A DNA stretch of 64,000 nt, taken from NCBI GenBank assembly GCA_964549495.1, contig CAZJWJ010000014.1, forward strand, positions 4,460 to 68,459, in the 5' to 3' direction. The DNA comes from JACKBJ01 sp964549495 (GTDB taxonomy: Bacteria > Chloroflexota > Anaerolineae > Epilineales > Epilineaceae). The translations under genes were made by a program, and so were the position numbers. A model generated the notes under the pieces. That model was not told the origin of the DNA. It made no database searches and saw only the letters and a program-made list of their open reading frames with translations. Positions 8,585 through 16,948 of this stretch are shown piece after piece. Position 1 is the stretch's first letter, and each line of letters opens with the position of its first letter.

Positions 8585-11500
8585 TCAGCGCCGTAACCAG
8601 GGCAGGTGGAGCCCGGCGATCGGGTCGGGTCGCGCGAACGGTACGAGGGCCGGCCCGGCCCCGAAGTTCTGGGCCACCTCGGCCGGGCTGAGCGCGCGAT
8701 CGTAGAGCGCGACCAGATGGAAGCTGCCCAGCCAGGGGCGATCGACCTCCAGCTCGTTGGCCAAGAGCAGGGGGTAGCTTGGATCCCAGGTGGAGAGGTC
8801 TCCGCCGAGTTGGTCTTCGGCGACCAGCTCGGCGTCGATGTAGAAGCGGCGTTGGCCCTCGGCTGCGCGGGTGAAGAGGACATGCTGCAGCCCGGCCCGG
8901 ACGCTGCCGGCCGGCGTGGTCAGGGAGTCGCTGCCATTGGGATCGGTGATCGAGGTCCGCAGCCGCAGGTCATAGACGGTGCGAGGCTGGTCGCCCCAGA
9001 GCCCATGGCCCAGGCTGATGTTGCGGGTGCCCGAGTCCAAGGACAGCGACACGATGCGCGCCGGCCCCTCCTGCTCGGCCATCGAGGGCGTGATCCATGC
9101 CTCCAGGGTCAGCGCGCCGGAGCGGCCGATGGCTTCGTTGACACGCGTCGCGGCGCCGGCCGAGCGGATCCGGTTGGGCCCGTGAAGGGCCAGACCCGGT
9201 CCGCTGGAGGCCCAGCGCGCCGACTCCGGCGCCTCGATGGTCAGGTCGATGGCCGGCTGCCGGCCAGACCGGTCGTGGACGGTCGCGCCCGCGCCTTCGT
9301 CGAAGCGGTAGAGCGCCAGGAGCCCGCCCTCGGCTCGCTGACCCGGTTCGAGGATCAGGTAGCGACCTCGCGCGACCGGGCTGGGCCGATGGCCGGGCGC
9401 GAAGCTGCGCGCGTCGACCAGCACGCTATCGGTCAGATGGACGGGCCCCTGGTAGCGCGGCGAGTCCTCGTCCGGGATGCGGCCGGCCAGGCTCGGGTCC
9501 AGCTCGTAGTGGATGCTGGCGCCCGGCGTGTCGCTGTGCATCCTCAGCTGCACCGGATCGCCGAAGATGCCTTCGGCCGGCGCGAAGACCGGCGCGGCGG
9601 CCATGGGCAAGGGGGTCGGGCCGGGCGGTGGGACGCTGCCGCCGCGCCGGGCGTCGTTGCGCCAGAGGTGCAGGAAGCGGTAGTCGTCCCAGGCGATCGA
9701 GACCAGATCGAGGTCGCCGTCGGCATCCAGGTCGGCCGCCCGGGCACCCAGGTGGCTCTCGTGACCCTGGCCCACCCCATGCGGAGTCCACTCCGCCGCG
9801 CCGGACCGATTCTCCCAGACGGTGACCCGCTCGGCACCTCGATGCTCGCCGGTGACCACGTCCAGATCGCCGTCGCCGTCCATGTCGGCCAGGTCCAGCG
9901 AGTTGGTGGTCGATTGGAGCGCGATGGTCCGACGCGGCCAACCGTCCGAGATCGGATCGTCGGGCTGTTGGAACCAGAAGGTCCCGTAGACGGCATCCTC
10001 CGGCTGGTCCTCCTCGGTGACCACCACGTCCAATCGTCCATCCCCGTCCAGGTCGCCGACCTCCACCCGGTCGGCGTAGCCCCGATCGATGCCGCCGAGC
10101 TCGAAGCGTGGCCAGTCCCCGCTGCCGTCGCCGGGATTGCGCCACCAGGCGATGCGCCCGCCGGAGCCGTCGACGATGGAGGCCAGATCGAGATGACCGT
10201 CGCGATCGATGTCGCCCGGCGCAACGGCCCCGACGCCGCCGGCGGCGATGCGCATCGCGGGCCAGGGTTGCCCGGTCTCGGGCTCGGGCGGGATGCCGAT
10301 GGCGTGGATGCCGTCGCCGGCGCCGAGGAGGATCTCCGGCCGCCCGTCGCCGGAGACGTCGCCCAGCGCGTAGCCCTGGCTGTTGCGGTGGCCGGTGGGT
10401 GGGATGCTGGCGATGGCGCGGGTCCTCCAGCTGCCGCCGGCCAGGTCCGGCTGCTCGGCCTCGAGCCAGAGCACATCCGGCAGGGCCTCGGCGATCAGGT
10501 CGGCCCGATCGTCGCCGTCGACGTCGGTGATCAGCATGGCGTCGACGTTGGCGCCCAAGTCCAGGCGCGGCCAGGTGGCGTGCATGTCGCCGCCGGGATT
10601 CTGGTAGGCGTAGCGCCCGCTGGCGATGTCGTCGTCCCCGTCGCCGTCCAGATCGCCCATCGCCAGGCCGAAGTACTTGAGGAAGGCCGGCTCGTCGAAG
10701 TCGCCCCACTTGGCGCGCGCGTCGTCGACCTGGATGTAGGTCCAGCGCTCCAGGGGCGGGCCGGGCTCGACGGTCCGGTTCTCGTAGAGCTCGATCGGCC
10801 GCTGGTCCCAGTTGCGGCAGCCGACCAAGTCCAGGTCGCCGTCGGCGCCGATGTCGCCCAGCACGCCATGGTAGATGCCGCTGGTGGCGATGATCTCCTT
10901 GTCCCAGCCCAGGGCATTGCCGCGGTTGCGCAGGACGGCGATCTCGTCGGGATCGCTGGCCTTGGGCATCTGGCCGGTGACGATGTCCACGTCGCCGTCC
11001 AGGTCGATGTCGCCGGCCTGCAAGGTGTGGCAGTAGTCGTAGCGCTCGACCACGACCTCCTCGGTCCAGGGGCCGCCGCGCGGATTCTCGGCATGGTACC
11101 AGCTGATCGGAAAGCCCTCGCGCTCCGAATGGCAGATCAGCGCGTCCTGCCGGCCGTCCCGGTCCATGTCGACCACCAAGAGCTTGGCGTTGTTGTCCTG
11201 CCAGCCGGTGCCGCTCTGGGTGTACCAGCGCGGGTCGATCTCGTGGCGCGGCCAGGCGCCGGCCGGCTCGTCGGGCCGCTCGAGCCAGAATCCGTTGAGC
11301 AGCAGGTCTGTATCGCCGTCGCCGTCCAGGTCGCCCGAGCTCATGCCCTCGTGATCGGGGATGGCCAGAGAGAGCAGCTGGCGCCAGCCGGCCGGCCCGC
11401 CGATGGGGCCGTCCTGGGCGAAGACGTAGACGTGGCGGTTGGTGCGGGCGGCGATGTCGGGCCGTCCGTCCGCGTCGAAGTCCTGGACCTCCAGATCCTT

Positions 11501-11977
11501 GACGTAGCCGCCGCCGCCCGGCGTCGTGCCGGCCACGTGGCGCGCCGGCCAGGGCTCGGCGGGGTTGCCGGCCGGCCGCGGGTTCTCCAGCCAGTAGACC
11601 TGGCCCGGCTCGTCGATGGCCAGGACCAGGTCCAGGTCTCCGTCGGCGTCCATGTCCGCCAGCTCCAGGTCATCGCTGCGGTAGTTGGCCGCCGAACCCA
11701 GCACATGCCGCGTCCAGTCGGGGTAGGCGTACCAGACGATGACTGGAAGCTCGCTACCCAGCTCGTTGCGCGCCACGATGTCGGGATAGCCGTCGCCGTC
11801 GATGTCGCCGACCTCGCGGATGCCCAGGTGCTCCCCGTCGATCTCGTGTCGGGTGAAGGGGATGGCCGGCTGGGACTGGGCCGACAGCGTGGTTGGTGAA
11901 TCGGACGCAGGCGGGGCCGCGATCGGGATGGTCAGCAGGGTCGCCAGGAGCAGCCATCGGGTGACTCGGGTGGGCAC
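8585..11977 (-). CDS. Secreted FG-GAP/VCBS repeat protein with LamG domain and LPxLxR tail
   Basis: A 1130-residue exported protein. A signal peptide (Arg near the start, LLLATLLTIPIA) is followed by about 14 Ca-binding-type repeats of the DxDGDGxxD kind (for example DIDGDGYPDIV, DMDADGDLDLV, DLDGDGRLDVV) over residues about 45-770, predicting one or two integrin-like beta-propellers. After a Pro-rich hinge (PPPGPTPLP) comes a chitobiase/Fn3-associated-like module (about 790-870), then a concanavalin/LamG-like domain (about 884-1107, opening LLALYRFDEGAG). The protein ends GLHLPWLRR, related to the 767-residue protein's tail. The domains suggest extracellular carbohydrate or matrix binding; no hydrolase motif is seen. 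The gene stands alone, divergent from a small membrane-protein gene. Confidence 0.85.
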   Translation of the reverse strand: MPTRVTRWLLLATLLTIPIAAPPASDSPTTLSAQSQPAIPFTRHEIDGEHLGIREVGDIDGDGYPDIVARNELGSELPVIVWYAYPDWTRHVLGSAANYRSDDLELADMDADGDLDLVLAIDEPGQVYWLENPRPAGNPAEPWPARHVAGTTPGGGGYVKDLEVQDFDADGRPDIAARTNRHVYVFAQDGPIGGPAGWRQLLSLAIPDHEGMSSGDLDGDGDTDLLLNGFWLERPDEPAGAWPRHEIDPRWYTQSGTGWQDNNAKLLVVDMDRDGRQDALICHSEREGFPISWYHAENPRGGPWTEEVVVERYDYCHTLQAGDIDLDGDVDIVTGQMPKASDPDEIAVLRNRGNALGWDKEIIATSGIYHGVLGDIGADGDLDLVGCRNWDQRPIELYENRTVEPGPPLERWTYIQVDDARAKWGDFDEPAFLKYFGLAMGDLDGDGDDDIASGRYAYQNPGGDMHATWPRLDLGANVDAMLITDVDGDDRADLIAEALPDVLWLEAEQPDLAGGSWRTRAIASIPPTGHRNSQGYALGDVSGDGRPEILLGAGDGIHAIGIPPEPETGQPWPAMRIAAGGVGAVAPGDIDRDGHLDLASIVDGSGGRIAWWRNPGDGSGDWPRFELGGIDRGYADRVEVGDLDGDGRLDVVVTEEDQPEDAVYGTFWFQQPDDPISDGWPRRTIALQSTTNSLDLADMDGDGDLDVVTGEHRGAERVTVWENRSGAAEWTPHGVGQGHESHLGARAADLDADGDLDLVSIAWDDYRFLHLWRNDARRGGSVPPPGPTPLPMAAAPVFAPAEGIFGDPVQLRMHSDTPGASIHYELDPSLAGRIPDEDSPRYQGPVHLTDSVLVDARSFAPGHRPSPVARGRYLILEPGQRAEGGLLALYRFDEGAGATVHDRSGRQPAIDLTIEAPESARWASSGPGLALHGPNRIRSAGAATRVNEAIGRSGALTLEAWITPSMAEQEGPARIVSLSLDSGTRNISLGHGLWGDQPRTVYDLRLRTSITDPNGSDSLTTPAGSVRAGLQHVLFTRAAEGQRRFYIDAELVAEDQLGGDLSTWDPSYPLLLANELEVDRPWLGSFHLVALYDRALSPAEVAQNFGAGPALVPFARPDPIAGLHLPWLRR

Positions 11978-12294
11978 GCCGCGTTCCTCCTTGGGATTGC
12001 AGTCGACGATCTCGTGGGGGCTGAAATCGTCGGAGGTTCACCAGCATATCACAGGCTTCCGGCGGCACCGCCGGCCGGGCACCGATCGCTGGCCGAGCGT
12101 TGGTCGAGCGTTCCCAAACCGTATGCTCCGCGCTGGTCCAGCTCGGCCGATTTGCGGTAGCATCTTCGTCACCGTGCGCCGCGTGGCCCGGCTCGAACCG
12201 ACATCGAAGTCATGGTTGCGTCCAGACGTCGAAGATCAGTGGTGGTCGGCTCGCGAGAGCTGACCCGGGACGCGGCCGCATCGAGGAGTCTGCA
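11978..12294. other. Divergent intergenic region with no gene
   Basis: This 317-bp stretch lies between the start of the FG-GAP gene (minus strand) and a tiny plus-strand gene. It should hold both promoters. I see no convincing -35/-10 pair, hairpin or repeat. The reading frames crossing it lack ribosome sites and look like high-GC noise. Confidence 0.5.
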
Positions 12295-12426
12295 ATGAAC
12301 TGGCGGAACATCGGTCTAGCGGTCCTGCTGATCTTGGTCGCCCTGCTCTATCTGCGGCGAAGCCACTTCGCGCCTCCGGTTCAGGACCTCCGACCGGCGA
12401 TCGAGACGCCGGCCGGCGATGGTTGA
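12295..12426 (+). CDS. Small single-pass membrane protein (43 aa), hypothetical
   Basis: A 43-residue reading frame starting ATG at 12295 with a good ribosome site (GAGGAG at 12283-12288, about 6 nt spacing). The product has a short polar start (MNWRN), one hydrophobic helix (IGLAVLLILVALLYL), a positively charged RRSHF stop-transfer and a short Pro-rich tail, so N-out or N-in single-span insertion is plausible. No family is recognised and there is no obvious partner; the next gene is the convergent PIN toxin. It could be a spurious frame, but the ribosome site and composition favour a real small protein. Confidence 0.45.
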   Translation: MNWRNIGLAVLLILVALLYLRRSHFAPPVQDLRPAIETPAGDG

Positions 12427-12512
12427 GGAGGCGATCGGTGATGCGGGCCTGGTTTCGCCCCGGGTCGGAGCGCGCTCCGAGAACTACGACGACGGACGTG
12501 GCCAGGCAATGC

Positions 12513-12914
12513 TCACCATCGCTCGATCTGCAGTCCCGCAACGCGTTCGAACTCGCGCACATTGAGCGTGGCCAGCTTCAAGCCCTGCGCGATGGCGGAA
12601 GCCGCCAACCAACTGTCGTGTGCCCCGATCATTTGGCCCTCCGTTGCGAGATCGGCCCAGATCCGCGCGTGCGTGCGCGCGGTCGGAAGATCGATGGGCA
12701 AGATCGGGACGCTCTCGAGCAAGGCCTCGACCCAAGCGGAGCGTCGGGATCGGATGCTGGCATCCGCCGCTCGATGGACGCCATGAAGCAGCTCGCTGGC
12801 GGAGATGGTGGAGACCACGAACTCCTCGTTCGGACGTGACGCGACGATCCCGGCCAGATCGACCCGCTGGCGTTCGTAGCCGATGAGCACGCTCGTGTCG
12901 ATCAGGAATCCCAT
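12513..12914 (-). CDS. PIN-domain toxin (second toxin-antitoxin module)
   Basis: 133 residues with the PIN layout: an N-terminal Asp in FLIDTSVLIGYER, a Glu in ISASELLHGVHRA, and the late acidic site in IGAHDSWLAASAIAQG followed by LATLNVREFERV. This is the VapC/FitB type of ribonuclease. The start at 12914 overlaps the antitoxin end by 13 bp. It differs clearly in sequence from the PIN protein at 7.8 kb, so the two modules are not a recent duplication. The RNA target is unknown. Confidence 0.88.
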   Translation of the reverse strand: MGFLIDTSVLIGYERQRVDLAGIVASRPNEEFVVSTISASELLHGVHRAADASIRSRRSAWVEALLESVPILPIDLPTARTHARIWADLATEGQMIGAHDSWLAASAIAQGLKLATLNVREFERVAGLQIERW

Positions 12915-13180
12915 CGGTCTTCCAGCGGCTTCTCGTCGAGCGCCTCGCGCGCCGACACGAGATCGGACTCGAATGCCGCCGCGTCTACCGGATCGAGGCG
13001 GGGAAGGGCGTCCAAGATGGCCGGCAGTTCTTCGAGGCGCCCCCGCGCTGGCAAGGGTCGCAACTCGCCGACGGGCCGGCCGCCCCGCAGCAAGATGAAG
13101 CGCTCGCCACGATAGGCCACGCGGTTGATGAACTCCGAGAAGTTGCGGACGAGCTCCGTCACGGACAGGTTTGCGCTCAT
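12902..13180 (-). CDS. Phd/YefM-like antitoxin
   Basis: 92 residues. The N-terminus (SVTELVRNFSEFINRVAYRGERFILLRGGRPVGEL) matches the Phd/YefM antitoxin fold, in which a short helix is followed by a beta-strand pair ending in a 'G(R/K)PVA' type turn. The C-terminal acidic helix (ESDLVSAREAL) should mask the PIN active site. The minus-strand start at 13180 has a clear GAAGGAG ribosome site. The gene overlaps its toxin by 13 bp. The region just upstream contains the long inverted repeat at 13229-13330. Confidence 0.85.
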   Translation of the reverse strand: MSANLSVTELVRNFSEFINRVAYRGERFILLRGGRPVGELRPLPARGRLEELPAILDALPRLDPVDAAAFESDLVSAREALDEKPLEDRWDS

Positions 13181-13228
13181 GGGTCAGGATCTCCTTCGCG
13201 CAGATCATCAGATAATATGATTATGCGC

Positions 13229-13330
13229 GAGGGGCACCTGGATGGCAATCGGCTAGTACTCTGCCACGGATGTCTTTTCGGGCCCGAAATAGACATCCGT
13301 GACGGAGTACTAGGTGCCATCCAGCCCCTC
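13229..13330. repeat. Long imperfect inverted repeat (MITE-like or structured transcript)
   Basis: About 102 bp that folds back on itself. A central perfect palindrome TTTCGGGCCCGAAA (13276-13289) is flanked by 22-nt arms (13254-13275 and 13291-13312, TAGTACTC...CACGGATGTCT, 20 of 22 matching). Outer arms TGGATGGCA and GAGGGGC recur inverted on the right side. An adjacent palindrome CCCCTCGAGGGG (13325-13336) abuts it. It lies between the DM13 gene stop and the antitoxin start. No coding potential is seen. It could be a miniature transposable element, a REP-like element or a terminator. Confidence 0.65.
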
Positions 13331-13346
13331 GAGGGGAGCACTGCCC

Positions 13347-13985
13347 TCAGCGAAGCGGGGCGGCTGCGAAGGGGACGCCGAAACGGCGGCACCAGATCAG
13401 CACCGTCCAGTCCGACTCCGTGTCGAAGTCCTCGGGCAGCATGTAATTCTGCCCGCCGACGTTGCCCTTGAGCCGGCCCAGATCGATCGGATCCAAGGGC
13501 GTGCCGCCCGCGTAGTCCTGGCCTCGGATGAGCCAGACGTAGAGATCGGGCCCGTTTTGGATATCGGTGTCGTCCTCGAAGCGCAGGGCGCGCTGATCGC
13601 CGGAGGCGTAGATGGTGGCGGTGCCGGAGGCTTGGTGGTCGAGGCCATAGAAGTCGCCGCTGCGCTCCGCGACCGGAGCGGCCGAATCGGATGCCGGCGA
13701 CTCGGACGCCGCGGTAGCGCTCACGTCCGCCGCGGCTTCGTCATCGCCGCTGGTATCGAGATCGGGTGCTGCCGCGTCGGGACCGGTCTCCTCGACGAGA
13801 TCGGAGTCACCGGTGTCCAGATCCCCAGACCCAGCAGCGTTCGGACTCGTGTCGAAGGCTTGCTCCAAGGACTCGTCGACAGCCTGGTCGACGAAGAGGG
13901 TGTCGGGTCGGAAGAGGTAGAAGGCGATGGCGGCCAACAGGAAAAGGCCGACGAGGATCCAGGGCTTGCGAAGCATGTCGAACAT
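13347..13985 (-). CDS. Membrane-anchored DM13-domain protein
   Basis: 212 residues. One N-terminal membrane helix (WILVGLFLLAAIAFYLF, about 9-25) is followed by a long Asp/Ala/Ser-rich linker (about 45-108) and a C-terminal DM13 domain (about 109-212). The domain shows GDFYGLDHQASGTATIY, a GPDLYVWL strand and the conserved late Cys in VLIWCRRFGVPFAAAPL. DM13 domains have been proposed to take part in redox or electron-transfer reactions through that Cys; I infer an extracytoplasmic redox or adhesion role. The start at 13985 has an upstream GGAG; an alternative ATG is at 13976. Monocistronic; its stop is 17 nt from the inverted repeat. Confidence 0.8.
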   Translation of the reverse strand: MFDMLRKPWILVGLFLLAAIAFYLFRPDTLFVDQAVDESLEQAFDTSPNAAGSGDLDTGDSDLVEETGPDAAAPDLDTSGDDEAAADVSATAASESPASDSAAPVAERSGDFYGLDHQASGTATIYASGDQRALRFEDDTDIQNGPDLYVWLIRGQDYAGGTPLDPIDLGRLKGNVGGQNYMLPEDFDTESDWTVLIWCRRFGVPFAAAPLR

Positions 13986-14124
13986 GCGTTCTCCGATCGG
14001 AACGTGGTGGAAGGGGAGGGTCCGAGCCCCTAGGATACACTGCGGTGGTGCACGAGCCGTGTTCGATCGTCTCGGTGAACGGAATCTGGATCGCCGAGCT
14101 GCGAAATGAGTTTTCAGACACGCT

Positions 14125-15183
14125 CTAGAAAGCGACCAGATCGCGCACGGCCTCGGCCACGTCCCGCTCGCCGGGAAGATACTCCGCCTCGAGCACCGGA
14201 TGGGCCGGAATCGGCGTGTCGAGGCCGGCCAGCCGGAGGATCGGTGCGTCCAGGTGCTGAAAGGCATCCTCGGCGATGGTCGCCGCCACCTCGGCCCCGA
14301 AGCCGGCCGTCCGATGGGCTTCGTACACCACCGCCACGCGCCCCGTCTTCGCCACCGATTCCAGCACCGTCTCCCGATCCCAGGGCACGATCGAGCGCAG
14401 GTCGACCACCTCGACGTCGATCCCCTCGCCGGCCAGGATCTCCGCCGCCAGCAAGCTCTTGTAGGCCATCGTTCCCCAGGCCACGATCGTCGCGTCACGC
14501 CCCTCCCGCGCGATACGCGCCTGCCCGATCGGCACCACGTGCTCGCCCTCGGGAACCGGTCCGGTCATCCGCCGGTAGAGGTACTTCTGTTCCAGTACGA
14601 TCACCGGGTTCGGATCCCGGATCGCCGCGGTCAGCAAGCCCTTGGCGTCGGCCGGCGTGGCCGGCATCACCACCTTCAGCCCCGGAATCTGCGCGAACCA
14701 AGCCTCCATGCTCTGCGAGTGAAAGGGCCCGGCACTGGCCCACGTCGCACCGGCCGGCGCCCGCAGCACCATCGGCACCGGCTGCCCCCAGCGGTAGTGG
14801 ATCGTCGATGTCATGTTGACCAGCGGGTCGAATCCGCTGGCGATGAAGTCGGCGAACTGGATCTCGGCGATGGGCCGCATGCCGGCGATGGCCGCGCCGG
14901 TGGCCGCGCCGATGATCGCGTTCTCGCTGATCGGCGTGTCGATGACCCGCTCGGGTCCGAAGCGGTCGAGCAGCCCCTCGGTGACCTTGTAGACGCCGCC
15001 GTAGGTAGCGATGTCCTCGCCGAGGATGAAGACCCGGTCGTCGGTCTCCATCGCCTGCCAGATCGCCTCGCGGACCGCTGCCAAGTAGCTCAGCTCACGC
15101 ATCGCGCCGGACCCGGCCTGCTCGGTGGTCGAAGAGGCCGATGGGCTGGCCGGCCGCGCCGCCAGCTTCGTCTGCTCGCTCAT
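14125..15183 (-). CDS. 2-oxoacid (pyruvate-type) dehydrogenase E1 beta subunit
   Basis: 352 residues. It is the transketolase-like pyrimidine-binding and C-terminal half of the thiamine-diphosphate E1 component. Motifs include EDIATYGGVYKVTEGLLDRFG, the TPISENAIIGAATGAA segment, IQFADFIASGFD, and a C-terminal VVDLRSIVPWDRETVLESV and GFGAEV stretch. It acts with E1 alpha to decarboxylate pyruvate, a branched-chain 2-oxoacid or acetoin and to reductively acylate a lipoyl E2. The start at 15183 overlaps the alpha stop (ATGA); the first about 30 residues (Ala/Ser-rich) are an unusual extension before MRELSYLAAVREA. No E2 or E3 gene is nearby, so the exact substrate is not settled. Confidence 0.9.
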   Translation of the reverse strand: MSEQTKLAARPASPSASSTTEQAGSGAMRELSYLAAVREAIWQAMETDDRVFILGEDIATYGGVYKVTEGLLDRFGPERVIDTPISENAIIGAATGAAIAGMRPIAEIQFADFIASGFDPLVNMTSTIHYRWGQPVPMVLRAPAGATWASAGPFHSQSMEAWFAQIPGLKVVMPATPADAKGLLTAAIRDPNPVIVLEQKYLYRRMTGPVPEGEHVVPIGQARIAREGRDATIVAWGTMAYKSLLAAEILAGEGIDVEVVDLRSIVPWDRETVLESVAKTGRVAVVYEAHRTAGFGAEVAATIAEDAFQHLDAPILRLAGLDTPIPAHPVLEAEYLPGERDVAEAVRDLVAF

Positions 15184-16142
15184 GTCGCGAAGACCCCCGT
15201 GTACACATCCTCCGGCCGCGGATCTTCCATGGCCTCCGCTTCCCGGATGGCCGCATCGATCCGAGTCTGGATCTCCGTGTCCAGCGCCCCCTCGCGCGCC
15301 TCGTCCCACAACCCGGCCGCCTCGAGCCGCGTCCGGTAGCGTGAAATCGGATCCTTGGCTTTCCATTCCTCCAGCATCTCCCGCGGCACGTAATCGGCCG
15401 GGTCGATGTTGGAGTGGCCGCGCATGCGCATCGTGCGGCATTCGACCAGGCTCGGCCCGTCTCCACCCCGCGCGCGCGCCACCGACTCGCTCACCGCCGC
15501 GTGAACCGCCTCGACGTCGTTGCCGTCGACGCTGATGCCCGGCATGCCGTAGCCGGCCGCCCGATCGGCGATGCCCGCCGAGGCGTACTCCCGCTCGGTC
15601 GGCGTCGACAGCGCCCAGCCGTTGTTCTCGCAGAGCATGACCACCGGCACCTTCAGCACCGCCGCCATGTTCATCGCCTCGTGCCAGGCGCCGGTACTGG
15701 TCGAGCCCTCGCCGAAGGTGGTCAGGGCCACGCGGGTCTCGCCGCGGATCTTGAAGGCCAGCGCCACGCCCACCGCCACCGGCGCCGAGTCGGGCAGCAC
15801 GCTGATCATGCCCACGATGCCGCGCGACATGTCGCCGATGTGCAGGCCCGAGTCCTTGCCCATGTTCGAGCTCTCGCGCTTGCCCATGAACTGGGCGAAG
15901 ACCTCTACCGGCGTCACGCCGCGGACCAGGTGGGCGCCCATGTCGCGGTACATCGGGGCGATCACGTCTTCGGGCTCCAGGGCGTAGGTCGCGCCGACCG
16001 GAATGGCCTCCTGGCCGTGGCCGGTGTAGAGCCGGCCGACCATGCGGCCCTGGTTGTTCAGCGCCCAGGCGGCGTCTTCGACAGCCCGGCTGAGCCGCAT
16101 ATAATGGTAGAGCCGGCGGCGATCCTCGTCGGTCAGCGACAT
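15180..16142 (-). CDS. 2-oxoacid (pyruvate-type) dehydrogenase E1 alpha subunit
   Basis: 320 residues, full length for the E1 alpha subunit of the two-subunit type. The thiamine-diphosphate motif is visible as GEG (144-146) ... ENN (172-174), a GDG-NN variant. The mobile phosphorylation-loop region (MRMRGHSNIDPADYVP) and HIGDMSRGIVGMISVL are typical. The enzyme feeds acyl groups into central metabolism in the cytoplasm. The start at 16142 opens the family N-terminus (LTDEDRRRLYHYMRLSRAVED). It is the first gene of an alpha-beta operon, divergent from thioredoxin. The family also includes acetoin and branched-chain enzymes, which I cannot separate by eye. Confidence 0.9.
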   Translation of the reverse strand: MSLTDEDRRRLYHYMRLSRAVEDAAWALNNQGRMVGRLYTGHGQEAIPVGATYALEPEDVIAPMYRDMGAHLVRGVTPVEVFAQFMGKRESSNMGKDSGLHIGDMSRGIVGMISVLPDSAPVAVGVALAFKIRGETRVALTTFGEGSTSTGAWHEAMNMAAVLKVPVVMLCENNGWALSTPTEREYASAGIADRAAGYGMPGISVDGNDVEAVHAAVSESVARARGGDGPSLVECRTMRMRGHSNIDPADYVPREMLEEWKAKDPISRYRTRLEAAGLWDEAREGALDTEIQTRIDAAIREAEAMEDPRPEDVYTGVFAT

Positions 16143-16407
16143 GCGAGCTTCCTGGTCGGTCGGGCGCGGAGCCTCCGCACCTATCGATTGAAGCCAGGAT
16201 TGTAGGAGCCGGCCGTCGCGGTGGGCAATTCTGCGGGCGACGAGGCTGGCGGGCCCAAGCCGATCCGCTCGCGGACTTCGAGGGTCTACCGGGTAAGATC
16301 GGGACGTCGTGAGTCGCCCGATAGGCGCGACCGGATCCTTGAACCGATCGTTCGAGACGACAGCCCCGCCCGATCGGCGGGGCGCATCAACAGGAGCACG
16401 TGCATCG

Positions 16408-16749
16408 ATGGGTGACGCAACCTTGACCTTCACCGACGCGGATTTCGAGACCGAGGTCCTGCAGTCCGACAAGCCGGTTCTGGTGGACTTCTGGGCCAGC
16501 TGGTGCGGGCCCTGCCTGGCCATCGCGCCGCTGATCGACGAGATCGCCACGGAGCAGCAAGAGACCATGAAGGTCGGCAAGCTGGATGTGGACGCCAACG
16601 GCAACACCGCCATGCAGTACGGCGTCTTCAGCATCCCGACCATCATCCTCTTCGCTGGCGGCAAGGAGGTCGAGCGCATCGTGGGCGGCATGCCCAAGGA
16701 GCGCATCATGGCCAAGATCAAGCCGCATCTGGCGGCTGTCGCCGGCTGA
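16408..16749 (+). CDS. trxA: Thioredoxin
   Basis: 113 residues, a classic single-domain thioredoxin. The active site WCGPC lies at residues 32-36 and the cis-proline in FSIPTI at 77. It reduces cytoplasmic protein disulfides using thioredoxin reductase, which is not in this window. There is no signal peptide. The start at 16408 is preceded by AGGAG at a slightly long spacing of about 11 nt. It is followed by a strong intrinsic-type hairpin, so it is probably transcribed alone. Confidence 0.95.
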   Translation: MGDATLTFTDADFETEVLQSDKPVLVDFWASWCGPCLAIAPLIDEIATEQQETMKVGKLDVDANGNTAMQYGVFSIPTIILFAGGKEVERIVGGMPKERIMAKIKPHLAAVAG

Positions 16750-16784
16750 TCGGCAACTCGGCCCGACCGGCCGAGCACGAACGC

Positions 16785-16818
16785 GAGGGCCCGAGGGGAT
16801 CGATCCCCTCGGGCCCTC
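16785..16818 (+). terminator. Perfect 34-bp palindrome downstream of thioredoxin
   Basis: A GAGGGCCCGAGGGGAT arm is matched exactly by its reverse complement, centred on ATCGAT. It lies 35 nt after the thioredoxin stop and is followed by TTCTGCTG, a weak T-rich run. It most probably ends the thioredoxin transcript. Confidence 0.75.
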
Positions 16819-16948
16819 TTCTGCTGTGCCGGCTCCCTGTGACCGATCTCGCAGCCGAACCGTGATTCACCTGGCGGCCGCTTCCGGCGTGATGGAGCAG
16901 AATGGCGCCATCAACGAATCGAGGCGGAAGATTGAAAGGAGCAGGGAG

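Noticed and set aside
8606..11899. A 1097-codon open frame on the plus strand opposite the FG-GAP gene
   Set aside because: It is antisense to a gene with a clear signal peptide and regular Asp-rich repeats. The predicted protein has no recognisable domain and only reflects the high GC content and repeated GAC/GGC codons.
9700..11900. DNA-level tandem repeats in the FG-GAP gene
   Set aside because: The similarity is at protein level (DxDGDGxxD units). Unit spacing varies and the DNA copies are diverged, so this is domain repetition and not a sequence-repeat array.
12902..14498. The long minus-strand frames extending upstream of the DM13 and PIN genes
   Set aside because: The upstream extensions read through intergenic or neighbouring E1-beta sequence in the wrong frame. 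Start codons inside the frame with ribosome sites or overlaps were preferred.
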